Assembly: GCA_019347595.1 (NCBI GenBank)
Contig: JAHWLA010000039.1
Location: 1 to 13,991 of the forward strand
DNA: 13,991 nucleotides
Direction: 5' to 3'
Source of the DNA: Actinomycetota bacterium
GTDB taxonomy: Bacteria > Actinomycetota > Acidimicrobiia > Acidimicrobiales > JAHWLA01
A program made the position numbers and the translations under genes. Below, in pieces: positions 6,005 through 12,746 of this stretch. Under the pieces are notes generated by a model. It was not told the DNA's origin. It did not search any database and saw nothing but the letters and a program-made list of their open reading frames with translations. The stretch's first letter is position 1. Each line of letters starts with the position of its first letter.

Positions 6005-6179
6005 CAGTGGCGTCGGGTCCTGCCGGGTGGGTTCCCTTCCCGCCGCCTGCCGGCGGCGGGCCCCTTGTAGCCCCGAGCGAGCCGAAGCGCAGCGGAGGCG
6101 AGACCAGGGGTCCCACCCGTCACCCGTCGCCACCGTGCTACTCGCTCGCGCGACTGTTGGCGGGATCCGCCTGCGGCGG
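6005..6179. other. Intergenic region between receiver and HD-GYP genes
   Basis: This 175-base gap is the longest in the window. No small ORF with a convincing product was seen. It holds the nested inverted-repeat element (6024-6119) and, at its end, a hairpin that takes in the start of the next gene. A TACTCG near 6139-6144 could be a weak -10. Because of this gap the HD-GYP gene may be transcribed separately from rsiG and the receiver. Confidence 0.6.
6024..6119. repeat. Nested inverted-repeat element, possible structured RNA or REP-like repeat
   Basis: Outer arms 6024-6037 and 6106-6119 pair at 12 of 14 positions, with one further G-T pair. Inside lies a perfect 9-bp stem: CCCGCCGCC (6039-6047), loop TGCC, GGCGGCGGG (6052-6060). 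The remaining part contains GAGCGAGCCGAAGCGCAGCG, a low-complexity purine-rich stretch typical of intergenic repeats in GC-rich genomes. It could be a terminator or attenuator for the receiver transcript, a structured leader of the HD-GYP gene, or a dispersed repeat. It does not show the conserved bases of the known c-di-GMP riboswitches. Confidence 0.6.
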
Positions 6180-6181
6180 AT
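6165..6181 (+). promoter_or_regulatory. Hairpin enclosing the HD-GYP start codon
   Basis: ATCCGCC, loop TGC, GGCGGAT forms a perfect 7-bp stem whose 3' arm includes the first two bases of ATG 6180 and the only upstream purine-rich stretch. In RNA this could hide the start codon and reduce translation. It could equally be a chance feature of GC-rich sequence. Confidence 0.4.
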
Positions 6182-6908
6182 GCTGGAGGCCCTGGTGAGC
6201 GAGGTCCGGGCCGGCGACGCCTTCCCCGTCTTCGGCACCGAGGACCTCGAACGCCAGCTCCACGTCTTCGCCAAGGACGCCGTCTCCGCCTACCGCCGGG
6301 AGAAGACCCGCGCCCGCGAGCTCGAGCACGCCCTCGGCACACTGCAACAGGCGTACCTCGAGACCATTCGCTCCATGGCCTTCGTGGTCGAGGCCAAGGA
6401 CGCCTACACCGGCCAGCACCTCGAGCGCTGCCGCGTCTACGGCGTCCGCCTGCTGGAGGAGCTGGGCATCGCCGAGGAGTACCCCGACGCCCAGTACGGG
6501 TTCCTCCTCCACGACGCGGGCAAGGTGGGCGTCCCCGAGCGCATCCTCTCCAAGCCCGGCCCCCTCACGGCGGCCGAGTGGCGGGTCATGCGCACCCACC
6601 CGCTGATCGGGTACCAGATGCTCGCCAGCATCCCCTTCCTCCAGAACGCCGCCGAGCTGGTCCGCTCCCACCACGAGATGTTCGACGGCTCCGGCTACCC
6701 GGAGGGACTTCGGCGGGACGAGATTCCCCTGCCCGCCCGGGTGTTCGCCGTGATCGACGCCTTCGACGCCATGACGACCGACCGCCCCTACCGGGCCGCC
6801 ATGCCGATCGAGCGGGCGGCCGCCGAGTTGACCCGCATGGCGGGGACGCAGTTCGATCCCGACGTGGTTGCCGTCTTCCTCCCGCTCTGCGACCGCCTGA
6901 CCGCGTAA
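6180..6908 (+). CDS. HD-GYP domain cyclic-di-GMP phosphodiesterase
   Basis: The product is 242 aa from ATG 6180. Residues 20-70 form a coiled-coil-like helix; the HD-GYP domain fills 65-240. Metal and catalytic marks are complete: Glu71, His80, His111-Asp112 and Lys115 in LLHDAGKVGVPE, His140 in MRTHPLIG, His164-His165 in RSHHE, FDGSGYPEGL with Gly172-Tyr173-Pro174, and VIDAFDAMTTDRPYR. Such enzymes cut c-di-GMP to pGpG or GMP. No sensor or receiver domain is attached, so input may come from the upstream stand-alone receiver or through the N-terminal helix. The frame stays open upstream to 6027, but that part is repeat sequence with no protein-like features, so the ATG was chosen; GTG 6195 is an alternative. 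It is followed after five bases by an XRE regulator gene. Confidence 0.93.
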   Translation: MLEALVSEVRAGDAFPVFGTEDLERQLHVFAKDAVSAYRREKTRARELEHALGTLQQAYLETIRSMAFVVEAKDAYTGQHLERCRVYGVRLLEELGIAEEYPDAQYGFLLHDAGKVGVPERILSKPGPLTAAEWRVMRTHPLIGYQMLASIPFLQNAAELVRSHHEMFDGSGYPEGLRRDEIPLPARVFAVIDAFDAMTTDRPYRAAMPIERAAAELTRMAGTQFDPDVVAVFLPLCDRLTA

Positions 6909-6913
6909 ACGCC

Positions 6914-7345
6914 ATGCCGACGCCGCTCGACCCCATCCAGCAGATCCCCGACCGCTGGCACGAGCTCGGCGAGTTCATCCGCGAGCAGCGCAACAGCGCC
7001 CGCCTTTCCCTCCGCAAGCTGTCCGAGGCGGCGGGCATCTCCAACCCCTACCTGAGCCAGATCGAGCGGGGCCTGCGCAAGCCTTCCGCCGAGATCCTCC
7101 AGCAGATCGCCAAGGCCCTGCGCATCTCGGCGGAGACCCTCTACGTGCGGGCGGGCATCCTCGAAGAGCGCGACGCCGACGACGACCTCGAGGGCGACGT
7201 CCTGCGCGACCGCTTCCTCACCGAGGACCAGAAGCAGATGCTCATCCAGGTGTACCGGGCCTTCCGCCACGAGAACGAGGGCCGCGCCGTGACCGCCGCT
7301 GTCACCGAGAACCGCAGCGAAGGGGAAGAGCAGGCCGCTGGGTAG
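6914..7345 (+). CDS. XRE-family helix-turn-helix regulator
   Basis: The product is 143 aa. Residues 17-72 form a Cro/CI-type HTH: LGEFIREQRNSARLSLRKLS, EAAGISNPYLSQIERGLRKP and LQQIAKALRISAETLY. The C-terminal third (about 85-143) is charged, contains FLTEDQKQMLIQVYRAFR, a likely amphipathic or dimerising helix, and ends in a flexible acidic tail. It binds DNA and probably acts as a repressor or activator; its target is unknown. Resemblance to Mycobacterium Rv0474-type regulators is from memory. ATG 6914 follows the HD-GYP stop by five bases, so both are likely co-transcribed, which may couple it to c-di-GMP signalling. Its stop codon TAG is also the start of the proposed -10 of mshA. Confidence 0.88.
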   Translation: MPTPLDPIQQIPDRWHELGEFIREQRNSARLSLRKLSEAAGISNPYLSQIERGLRKPSAEILQQIAKALRISAETLYVRAGILEERDADDDLEGDVLRDRFLTEDQKQMLIQVYRAFRHENEGRAVTAAVTENRSEGEEQAAG

Positions 7346-7348
7346 GGT
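7343..7348 (+). promoter_or_regulatory. -10 box of mshA overlapping the upstream stop codon
   Basis: TAGGGT contains the TAG stop of the XRE regulator. It ends 14 bases before ATG 7363, so a leader of about seven bases is expected. No -35 or Shine-Dalgarno is clear. Confidence 0.35.
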
Positions 7349-7362
7349 TGCACCCCGTCGGT

Positions 7363-8574
7363 ATGCGAACGCTCGCCATCCTCTCCATGCACACGTCCCC
7401 GCTGGCCCAGCCGGGCTCGGGCGACGGCGGCGGCATGAACGTCTACGTGCGGGAGCTGGCGGCCGCCCTGGCCCGCGCCGGCGTGGGGTGCGACGTCTAC
7501 ACCCGAGCCGAAGACCCTGGCACCAGAGCCGTGGTGGCGCTCGAACCGGGCCTGCGGGTGCACCACGTCCCCGCCGGCCCCCTGGCCCCCGTCGCCAAGG
7601 AGGACCTCCCCGCCCTGGTCGACGAGTTCACCGAGGGCGTGCTTACCCGCATGCGGGCCGGCTACCCGGCCGAGGCGCTGCACGCCAACTACTGGCTGTC
7701 GGGCATCGCGGGCCATGCCATCAAGCACGAGCTCGACCTGCCGCTCGTCTCCACCTTTCACACGCTGGCCCGGGTGAAGGCGGAGGGCGACTCCGAGGCC
7801 GGGCGGCGGGCAGCGGCGGAAGCCCGCATCATGGGCTGCTCCGACGCCGTGCTCGCCTCCTGCACCGTCGAGGCCCAGCAGATCGCCGCCCTGTACGACG
7901 CCGACCCCGACCGCATCGAGATCGTGGCCCCCGGCGTCGACCATGCCTTCTTCTCGCCGGGCTACCGCCCCCAGGCCCGGCGGGCGCTCGGCATCGGGGC
8001 CGACGGCCCCATGCTCCTGTTCGTGGGGCGCATCCAGCCGCTCAAGGGCCTCGACGTCGCCGTGCGCACCCTGGCCCAGGCCCGCCCCGACGCCTTCCTC
8101 GTCGTCGTCGGCGGCCCCTCCGGCCCCCAGGGGCAGGCGGAGATCGACCGGATTCACGCCCTCGCCGACCACCTCGGCGTCGGGCACCGCGTGCGATGGC
8201 TCCCGCCCCAGCCCCACGAGTTGCTCTCCACGTTCTACCGGGCGGCCGAGGTCTGCCTGGTGCCCAGCCGCTCGGAGTCCTTCGGGCTCGTCGCCCTGGA
8301 AGCGGCCGCCTGCGGCACGCCCGTGGTGGCGGCCGCGGTGGGGGGATTGCGAACGCTGGTGGAAGACGGGCGGACCGGGTTCCTGGTCGAGGGCCGCAAC
8401 CCCGAGGACTACGCGGCCTGCGTCAACCGCCTGCTCGACGCGCCGCTCCTCGCCGCCGAGATGGGCACCGCGGCGGCGGAACGGGCCCGGGGCTACACCT
8501 GGTCGGTGGCGGCCGCCCGCCTGCGCCGGCTCTACGGCGAGCTCACGGCTCGGGCCCTCGTCGAGTGCCCGTAG
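7363..8574 (+). CDS. mshA: D-inositol-3-phosphate glycosyltransferase of mycothiol synthesis
   Basis: The product is 403 aa. MshA joins UDP-GlcNAc to 1D-myo-inositol-3-phosphate, the first step to mycothiol, in the cytoplasm. The N-terminal Rossmann domain starts LAILSMHTSPLAQPGSGDGG followed by GMNVYV (residues 4-29), the MshA fingerprint. The C-terminal GT-B domain has FVGRIQPLKG with Arg223 and Lys228 for the UDP phosphates, VVGGPSGPQGQ, and the E-x7-E motif ESFGLVALE (305-313), then CGTPVVAAAVGG. The length fits the family. A TTG at 7348 would add five residues, but ATG 7363 matches known N-termini better. It overlaps the following YbjN gene by ten bases, the same gene pair as Rv0486-Rv0487 in M. 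tuberculosis. The other mycothiol genes are not in the window. Confidence 0.95.
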   Translation: MRTLAILSMHTSPLAQPGSGDGGGMNVYVRELAAALARAGVGCDVYTRAEDPGTRAVVALEPGLRVHHVPAGPLAPVAKEDLPALVDEFTEGVLTRMRAGYPAEALHANYWLSGIAGHAIKHELDLPLVSTFHTLARVKAEGDSEAGRRAAAEARIMGCSDAVLASCTVEAQQIAALYDADPDRIEIVAPGVDHAFFSPGYRPQARRALGIGADGPMLLFVGRIQPLKGLDVAVRTLAQARPDAFLVVVGGPSGPQGQAEIDRIHALADHLGVGHRVRWLPPQPHELLSTFYRAAEVCLVPSRSESFGLVALEAAACGTPVVAAAVGGLRTLVEDGRTGFLVEGRNPEDYAACVNRLLDAPLLAAEMGTAAAERARGYTWSVAAARLRRLYGELTARALVECP

Positions 8575-9026
8575 CGGCCGCCACGCCGGAGGAACTGGCC
8601 GCCTTCGAGGCGGTGATCGACGCCTGGGCGGCGCGCGAGCTGGCCGACAACCCGGTGGTGGCCGCCGTCGACCGCGACGCCGAGTTGCACCGCTGGTACG
8701 TCCGCCTGCGGGGCGAGGAGAAGACAACCTCGACGGTGTGGCTCACCCTCGGCCAACGCACGCTCCACTACGAGTCGTACTTCATGCCCGCGCCCGAGGA
8801 GAACGTGGAGGCGCTCTACGAGTACCTCCTGCGGCTCAACACCCGCCTGTTCGCCATGCGCTTCGCCGTGGGGGCCGAGGACGCCGTCTACCTGGTGGGG
8901 CAGATGCCGCTGTCGGCCGTCGACGACGAGGAGTTGGACCGCATCATCGGCTCGGCCTACGCCTACAGCGAGCAGTACTTCCGGCCCGCTATGCGCATCG
9001 GTTACGCCTCGCAGTTCAAAGGCTGA
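8565..9026 (+). CDS. YbjN-domain protein
   Basis: The product is 153 aa from GTG 8565, which lies ten bases inside the end of mshA. It has the YbjN / putative sensory-transduction-regulator fold: an N-terminal helix (TPEELAAFEAVIDAWAAREL), a strand-rich core (TSTVWLTLGQRTLHYESYF), then EENVEALYEYLLRLNTRLF and a C-terminal helical part with DDEELDRIIGSAYAYSEQY. No catalytic motif, signal peptide or membrane segment is seen. Proteins of this shape resemble type III secretion chaperones in fold; the actinobacterial members have no settled function. The conserved position beside mshA and the translational overlap suggest coupled expression, perhaps with a role in mycothiol or redox balance. That role is inference. 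Confidence 0.85.
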   Translation: MPVAAATPEELAAFEAVIDAWAARELADNPVVAAVDRDAELHRWYVRLRGEEKTTSTVWLTLGQRTLHYESYFMPAPEENVEALYEYLLRLNTRLFAMRFAVGAEDAVYLVGQMPLSAVDDEELDRIIGSAYAYSEQYFRPAMRIGYASQFKG

Positions 9027-9033
9027 TCGACCC

Positions 9034-9114
9034 TTGCCGACCCCTCCAGGCGACGGTACCGTACGAGGCGTCGCGGTGCCCGAGGGGCGGACCGGTGCCA
9101 TTCGTTCGGGGAAG
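9034..9114 (+). promoter_or_regulatory. Promoter and Shine-Dalgarno of the MFS gene
   Basis: TTGCCG (9034-9039) and TACCGT (9057-9062) are separated by 17 bases, the best sigma-70-like pair in the window. A leader of about 50 bases ends with GGGGAAG (9108-9114), five bases before ATG 9120. Confidence 0.55.
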
Positions 9115-9119
9115 TACGA

Positions 9120-10331
9120 ATGACGCCACGAGGTTCCTCGGGCATCGCCGCGTCCGGCGGCACGGGTGTCACGCTGCCCATGATCATGGCCATCACCCTG
9201 ACCGGGATCATGGGCAACGTCCTGCTGACCCCGGTCCTGCCCGACATCGTGCACGACTTCGGCGAGCCGCTGGGGCGTGCGGGCCTCCTCATGGCGGCCA
9301 CCACGGCTCCCGGCATCCTTCTGGCCCCCGTGATCGGCGTCATGGCCGACCGCTACGGCCGGCGTTCCGTCGTGGTGCCCTGCCTGGCTCTGTTCGGCGT
9401 GTCCGGCGGGCTGGCGGCGTGGGCGTCGTCGTACGACGCCCTGCTCGTACTCCGCTTCCTCCAGGGCATTGGCTCCGCGGGCCTCATCAACCTCGCCATC
9501 GTCCTCATCGGCGACACGTGGTCGGGCAAGGAGCGGGCCCGCATGATCGGCCGCAACGCTGCCGCCCTGACCATCGCCATCGTGGTCCTCCCGCCCTTCG
9601 GCGGGTGGCTGGGCCAGGCATGGGGCTGGCGGGCCACCTTCGCCCCCTACTGGGTGGGTGCCCTCGTCGCCCTCATGCTGTGGGTGCGCCTGCCCGCTCC
9701 GACCCGGGGCACCGGTTCGTTCCGCGACCATCTGCGGGCCGCCGTGCCCGCCTTGCGCACCCGGGCGGTGGCCGGGCCGGTGGTGCTCGGCGCCGTGGCG
9801 TTCATGCTCATCTTCGGGGTGTTCCTCACCGTGGTGCCGCTCTACCTCGACCGGTCGTTCGACCTGGAGGCGGGCGCCCGGGGGATGGTCTTGGCCGTGC
9901 CCGGCGTGTCGTCGACGGTGACGGCCCTCAACCTGGCTCGCCTCCGTTCCCGCTTTCGCACGTCGACGCTGCTGACCGGCGCCTTCGCCCTGTTCGCCGC
10001 CGCCTTCCTGCTCATGGGCTCGATCCGGTCGCTGGTGGCGCTGTCGCTGGGCGCGCTGCTCTACGGGGCGGGCGAGGGCATTGCCATCGGCACCCTCCAG
10101 GACGCGGTGTCCGAGGCGGCCCCCGCGGCCAGCCGCGGGGCCATCGTCGCCGTGTGGGTCGGGGTGGCCCGCCTGGGCCAGACCATCGGCCCCATGGGCG
10201 CGGCGGCAGGCGTCGACGGGCCCGGCGTGACCCCGACCATGGTCGTGGCGGGGACCCTGGCTGCCCTTCTGGCGGTGGGCGCGAAGTGGGCCACGGGCGA
10301 GGGAAAGCTTGCTCCGGCGGTGAATAGCTAG
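9120..10331 (+). CDS. Major facilitator superfamily transporter (DHA1-like)
   Basis: The product is 403 aa with about twelve membrane helices. The cytoplasmic loop 2-3 has motif A, GVMADRYGRRSVV (73-85), and helix 4 contains RFLQGIGSAGLINLA. The N-terminal PVLPDIVHDFG after helix 1 is common in drug:H+ antiporters of the DHA1 group. It probably exports a small molecule using the proton gradient; the substrate cannot be told. The central loop (about 195-215, LPAPTRGTGSFRDHLRAAVP) separates two six-helix halves, as usual. It has its own promoter and a clear Shine-Dalgarno, so it is likely independent of mshA-ybjN although on the same strand. No regulator gene is adjacent. Confidence 0.88.
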   Translation: MTPRGSSGIAASGGTGVTLPMIMAITLTGIMGNVLLTPVLPDIVHDFGEPLGRAGLLMAATTAPGILLAPVIGVMADRYGRRSVVVPCLALFGVSGGLAAWASSYDALLVLRFLQGIGSAGLINLAIVLIGDTWSGKERARMIGRNAAALTIAIVVLPPFGGWLGQAWGWRATFAPYWVGALVALMLWVRLPAPTRGTGSFRDHLRAAVPALRTRAVAGPVVLGAVAFMLIFGVFLTVVPLYLDRSFDLEAGARGMVLAVPGVSSTVTALNLARLRSRFRTSTLLTGAFALFAAAFLLMGSIRSLVALSLGALLYGAGEGIAIGTLQDAVSEAAPAASRGAIVAVWVGVARLGQTIGPMGAAAGVDGPGVTPTMVVAGTLAALLAVGAKWATGEGKLAPAVNS

Positions 10332-10332
10332 C

Positions 10333-10338
10333 TACGGT
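10333..10338 (+). promoter_or_regulatory. -10 box of the M23 peptidase gene
   Basis: TACGGT begins two bases after the MFS stop codon. It would give a leader of about 45 bases. No -35 is clear. Confidence 0.4.
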
Positions 10339-10344
10339 GCACCC

Positions 10345-10358
10345 GGCCCGTTCGGGCC
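10345..10358. repeat. Short GC-rich hairpin in the M23 peptidase leader
   Basis: GGCCC, loop GTTC, GGGCC (one more G-C pair possible inside the loop) lies 14 bases after the MFS stop and upstream of ATG 10391. It may weakly terminate the MFS transcript or structure the leader of the peptidase gene. No U-tract follows. Confidence 0.45.
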
Positions 10359-10390
10359 CCCGGCGGCACGAAGTCTGCTGTCAACGACGT

Positions 10391-11536
10391 ATGCCGAAGA
10401 CCTCCAGACCCCCCATCGTGGCGCTCGTCCTCTTGCTGGTGCTGGGCCTCGTGGCCGCACCCGCGCAGGCTGAGACGGCCGAGCAGCTCCGCAAGAAGCG
10501 CGACGCGGCGCGAGCCAAGCGTGCCCAGATCGCGGCCAGGATCGACTCGCTGAAGGCCTCGGACCAGGAGCTCGAAGGCGCGGTCAGCACGCTGAACAAG
10601 CAGGTGGTGGCCCAGCAGGCCAACGCCGATGCCGCCCGGCAGGCCGTGCAGGCGGCGCTCAACGCCGTAGCCCAGGCCGACGCCGAGCTGGGCGCCACCG
10701 AGCAGCAGATCGCCACCTTGAAGAAGGCCGTGATCGAGCGGGCCGTGGCCGCCTACGTCCGTCCCCAGGAGGACGCCTTCACCGGCGTGATGGGCGCCCG
10801 CGACATCAACGAGGCCAGCCGCCGCAGCTCGATGCTGTCGGAGGTGGCCAACCGCAACAGCGACGCCATCGACCGCCTGCGGGCGGCGCGCGAGGACTTC
10901 GCCATCAAGCAGGCCAAGGCGCGCGAGGCGCGCGACGTGGCCGCCGAGCGACGCCAGGCCGTGCTGGCCCGGCTGTCCGAGCTCCAGAAGGCGCAGGCCG
11001 AGAAGCAGCGCCTGTCGGCGGCTCTCGAGGCCCGCATCGCCGACTACCAGCGCGAGGCCGACGCCGTCGCCGCCGCCGAGTCCGGCCTCACCGCCCTCAT
11101 CCAGCAGAAGCAGGCGGCGCGCGCCTCACGCAGCGCCGGCGACCCCGGCACCGACGGACGGGTCTCGGGCGCCGGGCTCATCTGGCCCGTGCGCGGCCCG
11201 GTGACGTCGGGCTACGGCCAGCGCTGGGGGCGCATGCACGCGGGCATCGACATCGGCGCAGGCACGGGCGTGCCCATCCGAGCGGCCAAGGGCGGCGAGG
11301 TCATCTTCTCGGGGACGATGAGCGGCTACGGCAACGCCATCATCGTCGACCACGGCGGCGGCTTCACCACCCTCTACGCCCATCAGAGCCGGCTGGCCGC
11401 CCGCGACGGCCAGTCCGTCGGGCAGGGCGACATCATCGGCTACGTCGGCTCCACCGGCCGGTCGACCGGCCCGCACCTCCACTTCGAGACGCGGGTGAAC
11501 GGCAGCCCGCGCAACCCGCGCAACTACCTCCCGTAG
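10391..11536 (+). CDS. Secreted coiled-coil LytM (M23) peptidoglycan peptidase, EnvC-like
   Basis: The product is 381 aa. A signal peptide (1-27) has a basic start, a VALVLLLVLGLVA core and an AQA cleavage site. A long coiled coil (about 28-245) is rich in Ala, Gln, Arg and Glu and includes AYVRPQEDAF as in CwlO/EnvC N-domains. The C-terminal M23 domain (about 265-381) keeps the zinc ligands His283 and Asp287 in MHAGIDIG and His364 in GPHLHFE, with catalytic His362 beside it. It should therefore be an active endopeptidase of cell-wall cross-links, unlike inactive EnvC-type activators. Coiled-coil members are often controlled by FtsEX, which is not in the window. ATG 10391 was chosen because it gives a normal signal peptide; GTG 10337 in frame would add 18 residues. 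No Shine-Dalgarno is seen. Confidence 0.92.
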   Translation: MPKTSRPPIVALVLLLVLGLVAAPAQAETAEQLRKKRDAARAKRAQIAARIDSLKASDQELEGAVSTLNKQVVAQQANADAARQAVQAALNAVAQADAELGATEQQIATLKKAVIERAVAAYVRPQEDAFTGVMGARDINEASRRSSMLSEVANRNSDAIDRLRAAREDFAIKQAKAREARDVAAERRQAVLARLSELQKAQAEKQRLSAALEARIADYQREADAVAAAESGLTALIQQKQAARASRSAGDPGTDGRVSGAGLIWPVRGPVTSGYGQRWGRMHAGIDIGAGTGVPIRAAKGGEVIFSGTMSGYGNAIIVDHGGGFTTLYAHQSRLAARDGQSVGQGDIIGYVGSTGRSTGPHLHFETRVNGSPRNPRNYLP

Positions 11537-11539
11537 CCT
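11534..11539 (+). promoter_or_regulatory. -10 box of the YibE/F gene overlapping the upstream stop codon
   Basis: TAGCCT includes the TAG stop of the M23 peptidase and ends six bases before ATG 11546. CCCGGC between them is no ribosome-binding site, so a leaderless message is likely. Confidence 0.5.
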
Positions 11540-11545
11540 CCCGGC

Positions 11546-12721
11546 ATGTCCGGGACGCACGACCACGGGATGCACGGCCACAAAGCGGGTCCTGCATCCC
11601 GCTCGCTGAACCGCCTGCTGGCCCTGGCGGTGGCGCCGTTCGTCCTCGCCACCGTGGTCGGGCTGATCGTGCTGTGGCCCAGCGGCGAGGTGAAGCGCAC
11701 CGAGGCATTCGGGCCGCCCGCCGAGCTGCACAAGGGCGAGGTGGTGGCCCGCGAGACCCGCCCGTGCCTGGGCAGCCCGGAGGACAGCCCGGCCCGATGC
11801 GCGTCGATCACGGTGCGGCTCTCCGAGGGGCCGGAGGCGGGCGAGGCGGTGGCGATCGAGATCGGCGAGGGGGCCGGGGCCCCGTCGGTGAACGAGGGCG
11901 ACCCGGTGGTCGTGGGCCGCACCCAGGACGCCACCGGCGCCGTCTCCTACTACTTCTCCGATTTCCAGCGGGGCACCCCGCTGCTCGTGCTGGCCCTGCT
12001 GTTCGCCGTGGTGGTGGTGCTGCTGGGTCGGCTGCGAGGGCTCGCCGCGCTGGCCGCGCTGGCGGTGAGCCTGGCGGTGATCGTGAAGTTCGTGCTCCCC
12101 GCCATTCTCGAGGGGCAGAGCCCGTTGGCGGTGGCGGTGGTCGGCTCGGCGACGATCATGTTCCTGGCCCTGTACCTCACCCACGGCATCAACGCCCAGA
12201 CCACCGCCGCCGTGCTGGGGACGCTGCTGAGCCTGACGCTGACCGCGGTGCTGGCCTCGGTGTTCGTGGCCGCCTCCCGGTTCACCGGGCTGGCGTCGGA
12301 GGAGGCCGGGTTCCTCCAGTCGGCGGCGGGCCAGGTCAACCTGCGGGGGCTGCTGCTGGGCGGGATCGTCATCGGGTCGCTCGGTGTGCTCGACGACGTG
12401 ACGGTCACCCAGGCGTCGGCCGTGTGGCAGCTCCGCCGGGCCAACCGCAGCCTGTCGTGGCGGGAGCTGTACCGGTCAGGCCTGCACATCGGGCGCGACC
12501 ACATCGCCTCCACCGTCAACACCCTGGTGCTGGCCTACGCGGGGGCGTCGCTGCCGCTCCTGCTCCTGTTCACGCTGGCCGAGCAGTCGACCGGCGCGGT
12601 GCTCACCGGCGAGATCGTGGCGGGCGAGGTGGTGCGCACGCTGGTGGGGTCGATCGGCTTGGTGGCGTCGGTGCCGATCACCACGGCCCTGGCCGCCTTG
12701 GTCGTCACCCGGGACGACTGA
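11546..12721 (+). CDS. YibE/F-family membrane protein
   Basis: The product is 391 aa. A His-rich start, HDHGMHGH (5-12), precedes the first membrane helix (about 23-44). A soluble domain follows (about 45-145), containing Cys in RPCLG and ARCAS and a strand-rich EGDPVVVGR, then about seven membrane helices. Family marks are LTHGINAQTTAAVLGTLLSL, GSLGVLDDVTVTQASAVWQL and SGLHIGRDHIASTVNTLVLA followed by YAG. YibE/F proteins are multi-pass membrane proteins of unknown function, sometimes suggested to be transporters. The His-rich tail hints at metal binding but is not a family rule. It has a leaderless-type promoter and lies 25 bases upstream of proC on the same strand. Confidence 0.9.
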   Translation: MSGTHDHGMHGHKAGPASRSLNRLLALAVAPFVLATVVGLIVLWPSGEVKRTEAFGPPAELHKGEVVARETRPCLGSPEDSPARCASITVRLSEGPEAGEAVAIEIGEGAGAPSVNEGDPVVVGRTQDATGAVSYYFSDFQRGTPLLVLALLFAVVVVLLGRLRGLAALAALAVSLAVIVKFVLPAILEGQSPLAVAVVGSATIMFLALYLTHGINAQTTAAVLGTLLSLTLTAVLASVFVAASRFTGLASEEAGFLQSAAGQVNLRGLLLGGIVIGSLGVLDDVTVTQASAVWQLRRANRSLSWRELYRSGLHIGRDHIASTVNTLVLAYAGASLPLLLLFTLAEQSTGAVLTGEIVAGEVVRTLVGSIGLVASVPITTALAALVVTRDD

Positions 12722-12732
12722 CCGGCGGGCGG

Positions 12733-12738
12733 TAGCCT
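12733..12738 (+). promoter_or_regulatory. -10 box of proC (leaderless type)
   Basis: TAGCCT ends eight bases before ATG 12747 and is the same hexamer as at the YibE/F gene. The intervening CGGCGCCC is not a ribosome-binding site. Confidence 0.5.
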
Positions 12739-12746
12739 CGGCGCCC

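Noticed and set aside
6005..6179. c-di-GMP riboswitch upstream of the HD-GYP gene
   Set aside because: The location is tempting, but the conserved GEMM core sequences are not seen; only simple GC-rich stems are present.
7141..8727. Long minus-strand open frame opposite mshA
   Set aside because: It is low-complexity Arg/Gly/Ala sequence with no motif, lying over a clear mshA.
7943..10327. A 794-codon open frame spanning mshA, YbjN and MFS genes
   Set aside because: It is a shadow frame rich in Arg, Pro and Gly that crosses three well-identified genes.
10333..10390. c-di-AMP (ydaO-type) riboswitch before the M23 peptidase
   Set aside because: Such riboswitches control wall hydrolases in actinobacteria, but the leader is too short and lacks the multi-stem core.
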